A stretch of DNA of 64,000 nt from Hyphomicrobiales bacterium (GTDB lineage Bacteria > Pseudomonadota > Alphaproteobacteria > Rhizobiales > Beijerinckiaceae), in the NCBI GenBank assembly GCA_930633525.1, contig CAKNFP010000001.1, forward strand, positions 3,264,001-3,328,000. The letters run 5' to 3'. The notes below the pieces were generated by a model that did not search any database, had not been told where the DNA came from, and saw only the letters and a program-made list of their open reading frames with translations. A program made the translations under genes and the position numbers. Each line of letters begins with the position of its first letter. The first letter of the stretch is position 1. Shown piece by piece: positions 36,532 to 45,986 of the stretch.

Positions 36532-37083
36532 CTACCAGTAGTAATTCGGCAGCCGCCATTCCGCCTCGCGCTGGTCGAGTTCGGCAAGTCTCCGGAAGCG
36601 GCCGCGATAGAATACAAGCCCCTCCGCATCGTGCGGATGGACGCCGAAGCGGAGCACCTGACCTACGAAGATCACGTGATCTCCGCCATCATATTGCGCG
36701 TATGGGGCGCATTCGAAGTGCGCGAGCGATCCATCGAGGAGCGGCGCGCCGGCGATGCCAAGGCGGTAGCCCACATTCCGCCATTTGTCGGACAGCGATC
36801 TTGCGAACTGCCGTGAGACATCCTCCTGCTCCGTGCTCAGGATATTGATCGCGTAGCCTTCCGCTTCCGCGAGAACGGGGAGGCTCTTTGCCTTCCGGTC
36901 GATGCTGAACAGGATCAGAGGCGGATCGAGGGAGACGGAGTTGAAGGAGTTCAAGGTCATTCCGACAAGCTCGCCTGTCGGACCGCAGGCCGTCGTCACC
37001 GCGATTCCCGTCGCAAAGCTCCCAAGCGCCCGCCGGAATCCGAGCGCATCGAAAGCCTCTTCGGCAGCAAGCGGCTGACCCAT
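36532..37083 (-). CDS. Flavin reductase (HpaC-like)
   Basis: 183 residues, Flavin_Reduct fold: FATGIAVTTACGPTGELVGMTLNSFNSVSLDPPLI is the FMN-binding region and FECAPYAQYDGGDHVIFVGQV carries the conserved GGDH motif. It reduces FMN or FAD with NAD(P)H and hands it to a partner oxygenase. Candidate partners in the cluster are the LLM monooxygenase (33990) and two HpaB-like proteins. It lies 15 bp after the upstream hydrolase gene. Confidence 0.9.
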   Translation of the reverse strand: MGQPLAAEEAFDALGFRRALGSFATGIAVTTACGPTGELVGMTLNSFNSVSLDPPLILFSIDRKAKSLPVLAEAEGYAINILSTEQEDVSRQFARSLSDKWRNVGYRLGIAGAPLLDGSLAHFECAPYAQYDGGDHVIFVGQVLRFGVHPHDAEGLVFYRGRFRRLAELDQREAEWRLPNYYW

Positions 37084-37098
37084 ACCGATCTCCTTAAG

Positions 37099-38073
37099 CT
37101 AGGCGATGTTCTCCGCCGACATCTGCTTCGACAGGAAAGCCGCCATCTGCTTCATGCACATGTCCGCGAGAGCCCCAGGGAAGAGCATGAACACATGCGC
37201 GCCGTCCTGGAACACGTCGATCTCGGCGGCACCGCCCGCGGCGGCCCAGCGGCTCGCCATGAGCTGCGAATCGTCGAGGAACGGGTCGAGCGTGCCAACC
37301 GAGAACAAAGCGGGCGGCATCCCCGAGAGGTCGGCGAGGATCGGCGAAACTTCCGGAAGGTCTGGCGACTGCCCCTGAAGGAAATTGGTAAGAAAGATCC
37401 TGATGTCGCGAGTATTGAGCACGAGCTTGTCCGTGCCCCAATTGCGCGCGCTCGCCGACAGCCGCAGGTCAAAGCTTCCAGAGCAGAGATTGGCTGCGAG
37501 AAACGGGCTGTTGCCGGGAAAGCGGTCGCGCAGCCTCAGGAGCGATGTGACGGCGAGATGCGCGCCGGCGGACTCGCCGCCGACGGCGAACTTGTTCGTT
37601 CCGAATTCTGTTTTTCCGTTCTCGACGAGCCACAGCGCCGCCGTCTCGCAATCGTCGATGCCCTGCGGATAGGCATTCTCCGGAGCCAGGCGGTAGTCGA
37701 CGCTGATCACCGTCATTCCGGTGTCTTTCCGGATGCGCTCGAGAAACGTATCCTGCGCATCCGCCCCGCCGAGCACGAAGCCGCCGCCGTGCATGTGCAG
37801 ATAGACGCCGGTAGGAGAGCCGACGTCGAAGACCCTCAGCGGGATCGGTCCATGTTTACCGGGGATGCTGATCGTCCTGGCATCCGGCGATGACGGGCCG
37901 ACGGGAAACGGGCCCTGGCCGCGTTTGCGCCGTTCTCTGATCTCGTTCGGTGAGAACAGCCACTGATCGGGGGCCGCCGCCAAGGCCTGCCGGATCTGCG
38001 CATTGAGCGCCAGCGTTTCCTTCGGATCGGGTGCAGTGAATACATTGCTGATTGGAAACGAAAAGCCGCTCAT
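37099..38073 (-). CDS. Alpha/beta hydrolase, hormone-sensitive lipase family
   Basis: 324 residues from ATG 38073 (MSGFSFPISNVF), chosen for AGAGGAG upstream; a longer in-frame start at 38217 would run into the neighbouring gene. HSL family signatures: MHGGGFVLGG (oxyanion hole), VDYRLAPENAYP, nucleophile GESAG, SVGTLDPFLDD (Asp) and QDGAHVFML (His). Probably an esterase or amidase acting on a small substrate. It follows the 104-residue CMD protein in the same unit. Confidence 0.88.
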   Translation of the reverse strand: MSGFSFPISNVFTAPDPKETLALNAQIRQALAAAPDQWLFSPNEIRERRKRGQGPFPVGPSSPDARTISIPGKHGPIPLRVFDVGSPTGVYLHMHGGGFVLGGADAQDTFLERIRKDTGMTVISVDYRLAPENAYPQGIDDCETAALWLVENGKTEFGTNKFAVGGESAGAHLAVTSLLRLRDRFPGNSPFLAANLCSGSFDLRLSASARNWGTDKLVLNTRDIRIFLTNFLQGQSPDLPEVSPILADLSGMPPALFSVGTLDPFLDDSQLMASRWAAAGGAAEIDVFQDGAHVFMLFPGALADMCMKQMAAFLSKQMSAENIA

Positions 38074-38132
38074 GTCCCCACTCCTCTTGATAACTTGAGA
38101 ACGGCGGGCGCTGCAGGCCGCCGTCACGCCGA

Positions 38133-38447
38133 TCAGGCCGCTACCTCGTCGATCCATTTGATTGCGTTCGATACTTGAACCATCGTAGCGCAGGCGCCGA
38201 GGAGAAACAGAGCGCATTGACGCACCGATTCGACGGACATGCCGTCCTCGATGAGACGGCAGGCGTGGATCTTCACGGCCTCCTCGTAGCCCAGCGTGAT
38301 GAAGCCGCTCAGGAGGATCAGCTCGCCGGTCCGATAATCGATCGGCCCTTCATTGAGCGCCGCCCGCAAGTTTTTGAAGCCCTGAGCCGTCGCCGGATCG
38401 GCATTGGCGATCCGGCCGATCGGATGGGGCATGTCGGTCGATTTCAT
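38133..38447 (-). CDS. Carboxymuconolactone decarboxylase/AhpD-like protein
   Basis: 104 residues from ATG 38447 (MKSTDMPHPIGR) with GGGAGGA 6 nt upstream. CMD-like helical core: RTGELILLSGFITLGYEEAVKIHACRLIEDG. A single Cys in IHACRL is seen where AhpD peroxidases have CxxC, so a redox role is less likely than a decarboxylase or structural role. Lies between the ABC ATPase and the HSL hydrolase in one - strand run. Confidence 0.7.
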   Translation of the reverse strand: MKSTDMPHPIGRIANADPATAQGFKNLRAALNEGPIDYRTGELILLSGFITLGYEEAVKIHACRLIEDGMSVESVRQCALFLLGACATMVQVSNAIKWIDEVAA

Positions 38448-38473
38448 TGTTAATCCTCCCTGAGAGCCGAGTT

Positions 38474-39292
38474 TCAAGCCGAACGCAGAAACTCCGCTGT
38501 CCGCGTCTTTTCCGGGCTCGTGAACATCTTCTGCGGCGTCCCCTCTTCGACGATGCGCCCGCGCTCCATGAACACGATGCGATCGGAAACTTCCTTTGCA
38601 AAACGCATCTCGTGGGTGACGATGATCATCGTCATGCCTTCGGAGGCGAGCCGGCGCACGACATCGAGCACCTCGGCGACCCTTTCCGGGTCGAGGGCCG
38701 AAGTAATCTCATCGAAGAGCATGATGCGCGGCTGCATCGCGAGCGCGCGCACGATGGCGACCCGCTGCTTCTGGCCGCCTGAGAGGTGGCCTGGATATGC
38801 ATTCGCCTTGTCGACGAGACCGACCCAGTCGAGGAGCTCGAGCGCCCGCTCTTCGGCCTCCTTGCGCGGGATGCCGCGAACCTTGCGCAAGGCGATCGTC
38901 ACGTTGTCGAGAGCGTTCAGGTGCGGAAACAGGTTGAAGTGCTGAAACACGAAGCCGATTTCGGCGCGGCGCTTGGCGAGCTCGGTCTTCGACGACGTGA
39001 TCAGACGCGTGCCGCCCCGCGCTTCGATGAGGACGCGGCCGTCGACCTCGATACGCCCCTCCTCGATGGGCGTCAGCAGGTTGATCGAACGCAGAAGGGT
39101 GGTTTTTCCGGACCCGCTCGGCCCGACGAGGCTGCAGACCTCGCCCTGAGGAATCGCCAGGCTGACGCCGTCGACGGCCTTGATCCCTGCGAACGAGATC
39201 TGAATTCCCGTCAACCGGACCACATGGGAACCGTGCGATTGGCGATCGGGCGAGGTGCTGTGTGCGGCGGGGATCACGTGCGTGTCCAACAT
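38474..39292 (-). CDS. Polar amino-acid ABC transporter, ATP-binding protein
   Basis: 272 residues: Walker [11 protein letters not shown]-loop [12 protein letters not shown], signature LSGGQKQR, Walker [13 protein letters not shown] and H-loop VTHEM. The ITSALDPE variant is typical of the polar amino-acid (HisP/GlnQ) class. It energises uptake together with the permease (39301) and binding protein (40052). The starts and stops are packed within 8-9 bp of the permease, so they form one operon. Confidence 0.95.
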   Translation of the reverse strand: MLDTHVIPAAHSTSPDRQSHGSHVVRLTGIQISFAGIKAVDGVSLAIPQGEVCSLVGPSGSGKTTLLRSINLLTPIEEGRIEVDGRVLIEARGGTRLITSSKTELAKRRAEIGFVFQHFNLFPHLNALDNVTIALRKVRGIPRKEAEERALELLDWVGLVDKANAYPGHLSGGQKQRVAIVRALAMQPRIMLFDEITSALDPERVAEVLDVVRRLASEGMTMIIVTHEMRFAKEVSDRIVFMERGRIVEEGTPQKMFTSPEKTRTAEFLRSA

Positions 39293-39300
39293 CTCTCATC

Positions 39301-39963
39301 CTATTCAGGAATGGCCAGTCGGCGTTCGAGCCGTCGCGTCGCCTGGGAAGCGAGGAAGCACAGGACGAAGTACCAGAGCGCCACGACCGTGTAAGCTTCG
39401 AGCGGCCGGGCGAACTGCGTCGAGATCATGTCTCCGCGACCGAGAATGTCGACCACGCCGATATAGACCACAAGCGACGACTCCTTGATCAGGACGATGA
39501 ACTGGTTGAGGAACGGGGCGAGCATCTTGCGGAGCACCTGCGGCAGGATGATGTAGCACAGCGCTCCGATCGGCCGGAACCCGAGAACCGAAGCAGCTTC
39601 TTGCTGCCCGACCGGGAGACCGAGGATGCCGCCCCGGATGATCTCGGAAAAGAACGCTCCCGTGTTGAGGCCGAGAGCGATGATGCCGGCGACGACCGGC
39701 GGCAGATTGATTCCGGTCGCGATCGGCAGAACATAGTAGATCCAGACGACCTGGACTAGGACCGGGACGTTCCTGAACACCTCAACATACACGCCGAGCG
39801 CGGTCGTCACGATCTTCACCGGGGACGTGCGCAGAATGCCGAACGGGACGCCGATCAGGATTCCCAGGATCAGGGACCCGATCGAGATCAACAAGCTCAT
39901 CGGAATCCCGGCGCCGATGAACGGAATGGCCAACGCCAGAACGTCCCAGTTGAAGATATACAT
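39301..39963 (-). CDS. Polar amino-acid ABC transporter, permease
   Basis: 220 residues, HisM/GlnP-like, with about five membrane segments beginning ALAIPFIGAGIPMSLLISIG, and the EAA-type loop NTGAFFSEIIRGGILGLPVGQQEAA. Only one permease gene is present, so it probably works as a homodimer. It lies between the binding-protein and ATPase genes. Confidence 0.95.
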   Translation of the reverse strand: MYIFNWDVLALAIPFIGAGIPMSLLISIGSLILGILIGVPFGILRTSPVKIVTTALGVYVEVFRNVPVLVQVVWIYYVLPIATGINLPPVVAGIIALGLNTGAFFSEIIRGGILGLPVGQQEAASVLGFRPIGALCYIILPQVLRKMLAPFLNQFIVLIKESSLVVYIGVVDILGRGDMISTQFARPLEAYTVVALWYFVLCFLASQATRRLERRLAIPE

Positions 39964-40051
39964 AACGGACCTATCGTCTCGGCTTATTTTCGGGCCGCCA
40001 AAAATGGCGATCAGCAGCCGCTCGCATGAACGACTGCTGATCGGTTACGTG

Positions 40052-40879
40052 TCACTCGGCTTTGATCGTGTCGACCCCCTTGACGCCGGATTCGGCAAGC
40101 AGACGCGACACGGTCCCATCCTTGATGAGGCTTCGGACCGCCTCGTTGAATTTCGCCTCCGCTTCCGGCTCGCCCTTCTTAAAGAGGATCGCGCCCGTCG
40201 AGATGTCGAACCGGCCGTCGAGCACGCGGAGCTCGTTCTGGCTGTCGGCGATCAGGGACAGAACGTCTCTCTGGTTGACGTAGCCGCCAACCTTCTGCGT
40301 CGCGACGGCAAGGATGGCCGATCCCACATCCTTGATCCTGACGATCTCCGCCTTGACCTCGCCCTTCTTTTCGAGGGCGGAGGTGACTTCATCCCCAGCC
40401 GATCCGGTGGTCACCGCGACGGTGTTCCCCTTTTGGTTGAGATCGTTCCAGCTCTTGGCCGCGCTCGCCTTGTCCACGATCGCCGTGAAGTCCGAGCTGT
40501 AGATCGGAATCGTGAAATCTACAATCGTCCGCCGCGCCGGCGTGATCGTCAAAATCGTCGCCTGGTATTTTCCTGCCGCGATCCCTGCAGGAACCGTCGC
40601 CCAGGAGCCGTCCTGGACGAACACGGCCTCGGCGCCGAGCCGCTTCGAGAACGCCTTGGCAAGCTCGACCAGAATGCCCGTCATCTCGCCGGTTTTGACA
40701 TCCTTGTAGATGAACGGCTTCCATTCGGCCCAGCCGAAGGAGATCGTCTTCGTCTCCTGGATCTTGCTCATCAGCTCGCCAGCCGCAGCGCCGCTCGGTG
40801 CCCCGTATCCGAATGTCACTGCCGCCAGCGCAATGAGTGCTGCCAACGAATTTCTACGCACCTTCCAGTTCAACTTCAC
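40052..40879 (-). CDS. Periplasmic amino-acid-type binding protein of the ABC transporter
   Basis: 275 residues from GTG 40879 with GGAGG 5 nt upstream; the upstream ATG 40891 lies within that ribosome-binding region. A signal peptide (LAALIALAAVTFGYGAPSGAAAG) precedes an SBP_bac_3 domain with FGWAEWKPFIYKD, GIAAGKYQATILTITPARR and VTTGSAGDEVTSAL. It captures an amino-acid-like or carboxylate ligand in the periplasm; the ligand is probably the substrate of the catabolic genes around it. It is the first gene of the transporter operon. Confidence 0.92.
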   Translation of the reverse strand: MKLNWKVRRNSLAALIALAAVTFGYGAPSGAAAGELMSKIQETKTISFGWAEWKPFIYKDVKTGEMTGILVELAKAFSKRLGAEAVFVQDGSWATVPAGIAAGKYQATILTITPARRTIVDFTIPIYSSDFTAIVDKASAAKSWNDLNQKGNTVAVTTGSAGDEVTSALEKKGEVKAEIVRIKDVGSAILAVATQKVGGYVNQRDVLSLIADSQNELRVLDGRFDISTGAILFKKGEPEAEAKFNEAVRSLIKDGTVSRLLAESGVKGVDTIKAE

Positions 40880-40972
40880 TGCAGCCTCCATCTTTCGGCC
40901 CGCGGTCCGACGGTTCGCCACGCGCTCCACCCTCTGGTATTTTGCAACGCCGGCTCATGCCGAATTAGAGAA

Positions 40973-40990
40973 GTACGATAGCTATATTAC
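40973..40990. promoter_or_regulatory. 18-bp palindrome upstream of the transporter operon
   Basis: GTA-NN-ATAGCTAT-NN-TAC at 40973-40990 is symmetric except at the two N positions of each half. On the - strand TTGACT lies about 17 bp before a TACTTC-like box with the palindrome between them, so a bound repressor would block the promoter. It shares the TAGCTA core with sites at 35,552 and 45,133. Confidence 0.5.
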
Positions 40991-41655
40991 AAAGTCAAGG
41001 AAAGGCGAAAGCACCGCGAACTGCGCGTTATTGCTGACGCTTGGTGCCGGTCCACGGCCGGACTTCTCGCCGCCACGCCCTCGCAATCCGCGCCCGGCGC
41101 CCGTAAGCCGGTGCATGAAGGATCCAGTCCGGCGACGTGGCGATCCGCGCCCGACCTCGAAGACCGGCGAACAGCCGGGAAGTCATCAGGACGGCCTCTT
41201 CAACCCGCAACCGGCTCCGCTATCCTGCTCGCCTCGGTCATTGAGGGATGGGCGCGCGCTTTACGATCTTCTTCGATCCGCTGCGGGAGTCGTGCCGCAA
41301 GTTGCCGGCGACGGCGCACCGGATTAAGCTCGGCAACACCGGATCTGCTGCTTGACGAGATCGATCGCGACAGTACCGAAGGGCGCACGTCCGGTTCATA
41401 GCGATGGGCCGCAGCCGAGCGCAGCCGTCCGAGGTCCAACCCGGGGACTCTCCGCGCCCGCGATCGGCCTTTTCGCCTTGACGGGCCGAGCCTGATAGCT
41501 TTGTATCAAAGGCGTTGTTGCTTGGGCGATAAAGCGACCGCGAGCCCGCGCAAGCTCCATGGCGGCAACGGGCGCCGGTATATCCGTCGAGCTTTTGTTT
41601 CGTACCGCTCCAAAGCGAGCGGCGCGTGTTTGACTTCGAGGCGAACGAGACCAGA
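40991..41655. other. 665-bp stretch without a recognisable gene
   Basis: Divergent region between the transporter operon (-) and the DUF2848 gene (+). Short frames are present on both strands but their translations are low-complexity Arg/Ser-rich and match nothing I know. It probably contains the promoter for the DUF2848 gene; no clear boxes were identified. Confidence 0.4.
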
Positions 41656-42348
41656 ATGAGCAGGACCGGGATCACCTTCACCCTCCATCATCGCGGCCAA
41701 ACGAGCCGCGAGACGATCGCTGTGGAGCAGGCCGTCATCGCGGGCTGGACCGGTCGCGATCCGATTGCGAGGGAAAAGCACATTGCCGAGCTCGAGGCCC
41801 TCGGCGTCCGCCGCCCCGCCTCCACACCAATTTATTATCGCGTCGCGGCGCGACGCCTCACGACGGCCGACCGAATCGAAGTAAGCGGCGGCGAGTCGAG
41901 CGGAGAAGTGGAATTCGCGCTGCTGCGCAGAGCGGGGCGCGTCTTCGTGGGCGTGGGTTCCGATCACACCGATCGCAAGGTCGAGACGTACAATATCACC
42001 GCCTCCAAACAGATGTGCGACAAGCCGATCGCCGCCGATCTCTGGGATTACGAGGACGTCCGGAACCACTGGGACAGCCTGATTCTTCGCTCCTGGGCCT
42101 GGTTCGACGGCGTTCGGACGCTGTATCAGGAGGGACCGGTCACTGCCATGCTGCCGCCGGAGGAGATCGTCGGGGGATTTTCGGGTGGGACCGCTCTGCC
42201 GGAAAATACGGTCATGTTCTGCGGGACGCTCGCCGCGCATCGCGGGATTCGGCCGTCGCAGAAATTCGAATACGAAGTCGAGGATCCGGTTCTCGACCGG
42301 CGCATCCGCCACTGCTACGAGGTAATCGAGTTGCCCGTAGTGGGATAG
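41656..42348 (+). CDS. DUF2848 family protein
   Basis: 230 residues from ATG 41656 (MSRTGITFTLHHRG); an in-frame Met 30 bp earlier is less likely. Family signatures: AGWTGRDPIAREKHIAELEALGV, TPIYYRVAARRLT, GGESSGEVEF and GVGSDHTDRKVE, then SKQMCDKPIA. DUF2848 proteins are found in catabolic clusters of proteobacteria and may be a hydrolase-like fold (fumarylacetoacetase-like), but the reaction is not established. It is followed by a flavin reductase 98 bp downstream. Confidence 0.85.
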   Translation: MSRTGITFTLHHRGQTSRETIAVEQAVIAGWTGRDPIAREKHIAELEALGVRRPASTPIYYRVAARRLTTADRIEVSGGESSGEVEFALLRRAGRVFVGVGSDHTDRKVETYNITASKQMCDKPIAADLWDYEDVRNHWDSLILRSWAWFDGVRTLYQEGPVTAMLPPEEIVGGFSGGTALPENTVMFCGTLAAHRGIRPSQKFEYEVEDPVLDRRIRHCYEVIELPVVG

Positions 42349-42446
42349 GCGTCGCGTTCGCGCTTCTTTCGGCATTCGCGTTGCCGCCGAGCGGGCCGCG
42401 ATCGATCCTCGTTCGGCGCTTTTTGTTCAGACTATCGGGAGGTGCA

Positions 42447-42971
42447 ATGCAGATCGATGCCGGCAAGTTCTGGCGCTGCCTTGGCGAGCGCGCCATCTCA
42501 GCAACCATCGTGACCGTTGCGGGCAAGGACGGGCCGTCGGGCTTTCTCGGCCTTTCCGCGACTCATGTGAGCGCCGACCCTCCGACCATGGTCGTCTCCA
42601 TCGATAAGCGCACGAGCGCCCTTGCGGACGTGCTTTCGAACAGGCATTTCGCGGTCAACTTCCTGCCGGGCGAGGCGGAGACGACCGCTGAAGCGTTCGG
42701 CTGCAAGACGGCACTCAAAGGAGCCGACCGGTTTCGTGTGGGCGAGTGGGGAACGCTCACCACAGGCGCTCCGATTCTGGCCTCGGCCCTCGGAGCCTTC
42801 GACTGCGAGGTCGAGGACACGATCGACCGCGGAGGCGTCGTCATCGTCATCGACCGTGTCGTGGACGCCATCTCCAAAGGAACGGGCGATCCCCTGATTT
42901 TTTCCGCGGAAAGAGCTTTTCTCCCAAGCTCTGAGGCCGCAGCGTCGCCGAACAATTTGGGGCCGGGGTGA
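42447..42971 (+). CDS. Flavin reductase, second copy
   Basis: 174 residues from ATG 42447 with GGGAGG 5 nt upstream. Flavin_Reduct fold: ATIVTVAGKDGPSGFLGLSATHVSADPPTMVVSID, then FAVNFLPGEAETTAEAFG and VGEWGTLTTGAPIL. It supplies reduced flavin, most likely to the HpaB-like oxygenases at 43406 or 46704. An ORF in the same frame starts much earlier (42015) but overlaps the DUF2848 gene and is not real. Confidence 0.88.
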   Translation: MQIDAGKFWRCLGERAISATIVTVAGKDGPSGFLGLSATHVSADPPTMVVSIDKRTSALADVLSNRHFAVNFLPGEAETTAEAFGCKTALKGADRFRVGEWGTLTTGAPILASALGAFDCEVEDTIDRGGVVIVIDRVVDAISKGTGDPLIFSAERAFLPSSEAAASPNNLGPG

Positions 42972-42980
42972 CCGGTCGGG

Positions 42981-43379
42981 TCAGCGCGCGGGCTGCGGTG
43001 CGGACTCGTCGAAATAGTGGATCTCCAGGAGGAGGCAGCCGCCGACCGATTTGAACGGTCCATGAAACGCGCCGGGTGGGCGGCAGGCATAGGTATGAGG
43101 GGAAAACGGCGTTCCTCCGTTCCCGTTCTCGTCGTTGCCCACCGTGAGATCGCCGTAGAACAGGAACACCTCCTCCCAGTACTCGTGCACGAAGGGCTTC
43201 GTTGTATAGACGCCGGGTGCGAAACGGAGGAGTCGGGTCCGGCTCCCCTGCTTTTTCTCCTCGTCGAGGCTGCCTGAGAGAATCTTCTGCTGGATGCCCG
43301 CCGGATAGCCGGGCGGCGTCTCCCAGCCGGAATTCATGTCCAGGGTGTAGAATTCATCGTGCTGCTTCTGGATCGGCAT
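42981..43379 (-). CDS. Cupin-domain protein (ChrR-like)
   Basis: 132 residues with a single cupin barrel: RFAPGVYTTKPFVHEYWEEVFLFYGDL carries H and E metal ligands, and RPPGAFHGPFKS supplies a later His. It may be a metal-dependent dioxygenase, isomerase or hydrolase acting on the oxygenation product. It lies 26 bp after the HpaB-like gene stop on the same strand, so the two are co-transcribed. Confidence 0.82.
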   Translation of the reverse strand: MPIQKQHDEFYTLDMNSGWETPPGYPAGIQQKILSGSLDEEKKQGSRTRLLRFAPGVYTTKPFVHEYWEEVFLFYGDLTVGNDENGNGGTPFSPHTYACRPPGAFHGPFKSVGGCLLLEIHYFDESAPQPAR

Positions 43380-43405
43380 GGTCTGACTCCCCTGATGCTG
43401 CGCGG

Positions 43406-44896
43406 CTAGGCGACGGCACGTTTGTTCGTTGTGAGTTGCTGAAGTTCGTCGGTGAGTTCGTAGCTGCCGAGCATGCGGTCGAGCAGGCCGGTCGCCGCCT
43501 TCCAGTCGTAGGTGCGATAGGAGTGCCCCCTCGTGACGAAGCTCGCTCCGGCGTAGAACATCTCGTATTGGGTGTGGCGCGAGGCGAATTCGGAGCCGAC
43601 GGCATCCCAGGCCAGTTTATAGAACTTCACCCGCTCGACCGCACTCGCGGCGGGGGATTGCTGCGTCTTCTCGATCAGCCCGGCGATCTCCGAGTTTTCG
43701 AAGTCCTCGATGGAGGACGGCAGCATGATCATGCCGCCCCCGGCGAGTTCGCGTAGCGTGGTGTTGACCTTTCCATAGAGCTGCTGCGTGAGAGTCTGGG
43801 CGGAATAGAGTGTGTGCCGGTCGGGCACGAAATAACGCCCGCGCTGCGTTCCCTTCGCCTCCATGGCGGCGACGAACGCATCCACCATGCCCGCCTCGGC
43901 TGCAAGCTGACCAAGCGCTTCACGCACCTGCGGGAATGCCGTGGTGCCGTTCATCTCCGCGATGCGATGCCCGATCCCGAGCAGGAACCGCATCTTCACC
44001 GAGAGCCGGATCATCGCCTGGTAGTTCTGATAAACATGGGCCGGAGTCGCATGGAACTGTTTCTGACACATCTCGATGCTGCCATCGATGAAGACCCGGT
44101 CCCACGGGACCTTCACATCGTCGAAATAGAGCACGGCGTCGTTTTCGTCGAAGCGGCTTGCCAGCGGATTGTCGAACACATGGGGCGCGCTCTCCTCGTA
44201 GGATTTGCGCGAAAGGATCTTCAGCCCCTTGGTGTTCATCGGAATCGCGAAGGAGATAGCGTGTTTCTCGTCGCCGGGCTGCAGCGGCTGAATGCAGGTC
44301 ACGAAGACTTCGTTCGCCATGATGGCGCCGGTGGCCAGCATCTTGGCGCCGCGCACGGTGATGCCCTCCGCGTCCCGGTCGACGATTCCGGTCGCGAGAT
44401 AATCGTCCTTCTGCTGGCTAGCGCTCTTCGATCGATCCGCCTGCGGGTTGATGATCACATAGGTAAGGTAAAGGTCGTTGTCGCGGGCGTAGCGGTAGTA
44501 GTCGGCGAGCGCCTTTGCCCGCGCCGGGTCATAGGCCTCGAACACCTCCAGGCCCATATACATGCCCGAGATACAGGAGGCGACATGGTCCGGCGCCCGC
44601 CCCATGAAGCCGCCGTGCAGCTCGCCCCAAGACTCCAACGCCCTGCGGCGAATTCGCAATTCGTCATAGCTTTCAGGAAGTTGCCAGATCCGGCTCGCAC
44701 GGCGGCCGGAATCCGTGGCGAAGGTCATCAGCTCCTCGTTTTCGCCCGCCGCATGGAAGTCGAAGAGGCGGCCGATCGACTTGACCGCGTTGCGGTAGGC
44801 CGCATGCACCGTCACATCGTCGACGCGCTTCCCGTTGATGAACACCGCACGCCCGTCACGAAGGGATTCCACATGCCGCTTTCCGTCCTTGATCAT
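43406..44896 (-). CDS. HpaB-like FADH2-dependent monooxygenase, copy 1
   Basis: 496 residues, the typical length of the 4-hydroxyphenylacetate 3-hydroxylase oxygenase family (acyl-CoA dehydrogenase fold). Signatures: SLRDGRAVFINGKRVDDVTVH, YVIINPQADRSKS, GAKMLATGAIMANEVFVTCI, DDVKVPWDRVFIDG and ELAGGGMIMLPSS. Uses reduced flavin from a separate reductase to hydroxylate a phenol or N-heterocycle. It shares overall layout with copy 2 (46704), but sequence differences suggest different substrates or steps. Transcribed with the cupin gene. Confidence 0.9.
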   Translation of the reverse strand: MIKDGKRHVESLRDGRAVFINGKRVDDVTVHAAYRNAVKSIGRLFDFHAAGENEELMTFATDSGRRASRIWQLPESYDELRIRRRALESWGELHGGFMGRAPDHVASCISGMYMGLEVFEAYDPARAKALADYYRYARDNDLYLTYVIINPQADRSKSASQQKDDYLATGIVDRDAEGITVRGAKMLATGAIMANEVFVTCIQPLQPGDEKHAISFAIPMNTKGLKILSRKSYEESAPHVFDNPLASRFDENDAVLYFDDVKVPWDRVFIDGSIEMCQKQFHATPAHVYQNYQAMIRLSVKMRFLLGIGHRIAEMNGTTAFPQVREALGQLAAEAGMVDAFVAAMEAKGTQRGRYFVPDRHTLYSAQTLTQQLYGKVNTTLRELAGGGMIMLPSSIEDFENSEIAGLIEKTQQSPAASAVERVKFYKLAWDAVGSEFASRHTQYEMFYAGASFVTRGHSYRTYDWKAATGLLDRMLGSYELTDELQQLTTNKRAVA

Positions 44897-45132
44897 CGCG
44901 AAAGGCTCCCTTCAACAATCTGAAATTTCATGGAACCCCCTCTCCGGAAACCAGTCCTGAAAGTTTGGCCGAGGTGGGCTGGCGCAGGCGCCCGCCCAAT
45001 GCAGGCGCTCCTTCGACCGACGTTCCCGCCGCTTCCCGCAAGTCGCGTTGCTCTGCCGGAAAACTGGCGCTCGAAAGCGGTCTGGAGGACCAATCACCCA
45101 CTCCCGCCAGTAAGGAAACATTCTTTTGTAGA

Positions 45133-45158
45133 TAGCTTATTTACAAAGCTAGCTAAAA
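45133..45158. promoter_or_regulatory. Operator candidate between hpaB copy 1 and marR
   Basis: TAGCTT (45133-45138) and AAGCTA (45146-45151) form a perfect 6-bp inverted repeat with 7-bp spacing, followed by AGCTA. On the - strand TTGACA (in GGTTGACACC) lies next to it, so it overlaps the promoter of the HpaB-like gene. It sits in the 457-bp gap between hpaB copy 1 and the first marR; the rest of that gap shows no ORF. Confidence 0.5.
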
Positions 45159-45353
45159 GGTGTCAACCGCTTGCTCCATATGCCGCAAGGGTAAGCTCGA
45201 CCCGCCAGCATCGAGAAGAGCACGCTCGCGCTGCAAAAACGAACCGCCGCAGGGCGAAACCAACATGATTCGAAACAGCAGAGCTTGCAGCAACCGCGAA
45301 AGAGGCGATATTGGCTTTCCGACATAGCTTCCTCTTCAACGCGCGGGACCAGA

Positions 45354-45938
45354 ATGTCCGTAAGATCGAAACGTCAGGACGGATGGCCGTCTCCCGGCCG
45401 TACGAAGAAGCTGACGGTCTCTCGGCCAGAGCTCCTGTTGGACGGCTCGGACACCGCGTTCCGCGAGCTCCTCCATGACACCCTCGCCTTCTCCGCGCGC
45501 ATTCAGGACATCCGGAACCGATTCGGCCAGATCATCGGAGTTTCTGGGGCCGCCTACACGATCCTGATTTCGGTTGTCTATCTCGGGGACGAGGAGGGGG
45601 TCGGAATCAACCAGATCGCCGAGCACCTGCATCTCAGCGGGGCCTTCGTGACCATCGAGGTGAACAAACTCGTCGCATCGGGTCTCGTGCGCAAGAAGAT
45701 CAACCCAGCGGATCGCCGGCGCGTCCAACTCACCGTGACACGCAAGGCACGCAAGCTCCTCGAGGATCTCACCGCGGTGCAACAGCCCACCAACGACATG
45801 CTGTTCTCCGATTTGAGCGCGCAGGATTTCCATTTCATGCGCCAGCTCGTCGCGCGGCTCGTCAATTCGGGCGATCGGGCCCTGAGCCTGCTCAACTATC
45901 TTGCGAGCCAGCGAGCTTCGCAGGAGGCAGCCTCCTAG
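45354..45938 (+). CDS. MarR-family transcriptional regulator
   Basis: 194 residues from ATG 45354 (MSVRSKRQDGWPS). The MarR winged helix is clear: VSGAAYTILISVVYLGDEEGVGINQIAEHLHLSGAFVTIEVNKLVASGLVRKK, followed by the wing PADRRRVQLTVTRKARKLL. It is divergent from the HpaB-like gene and probably represses it until a pathway aromatic or acid binds. The basic N-terminal extension before residue 30 is variable. Confidence 0.9.
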   Translation: MSVRSKRQDGWPSPGRTKKLTVSRPELLLDGSDTAFRELLHDTLAFSARIQDIRNRFGQIIGVSGAAYTILISVVYLGDEEGVGINQIAEHLHLSGAFVTIEVNKLVASGLVRKKINPADRRRVQLTVTRKARKLLEDLTAVQQPTNDMLFSDLSAQDFHFMRQLVARLVNSGDRALSLLNYLASQRASQEAAS

Positions 45939-45986
45939 CCTGAAGCCCGGCGAGAACTCGACCGCGCCCACCGCGATCGGCTTCCT

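Noticed and set aside
42015..42446. N-terminal extension of the second flavin reductase
   Set aside because: It overlaps the DUF2848 gene in another frame, while ATG 42447 has an excellent ribosome-binding site and matches the family start.
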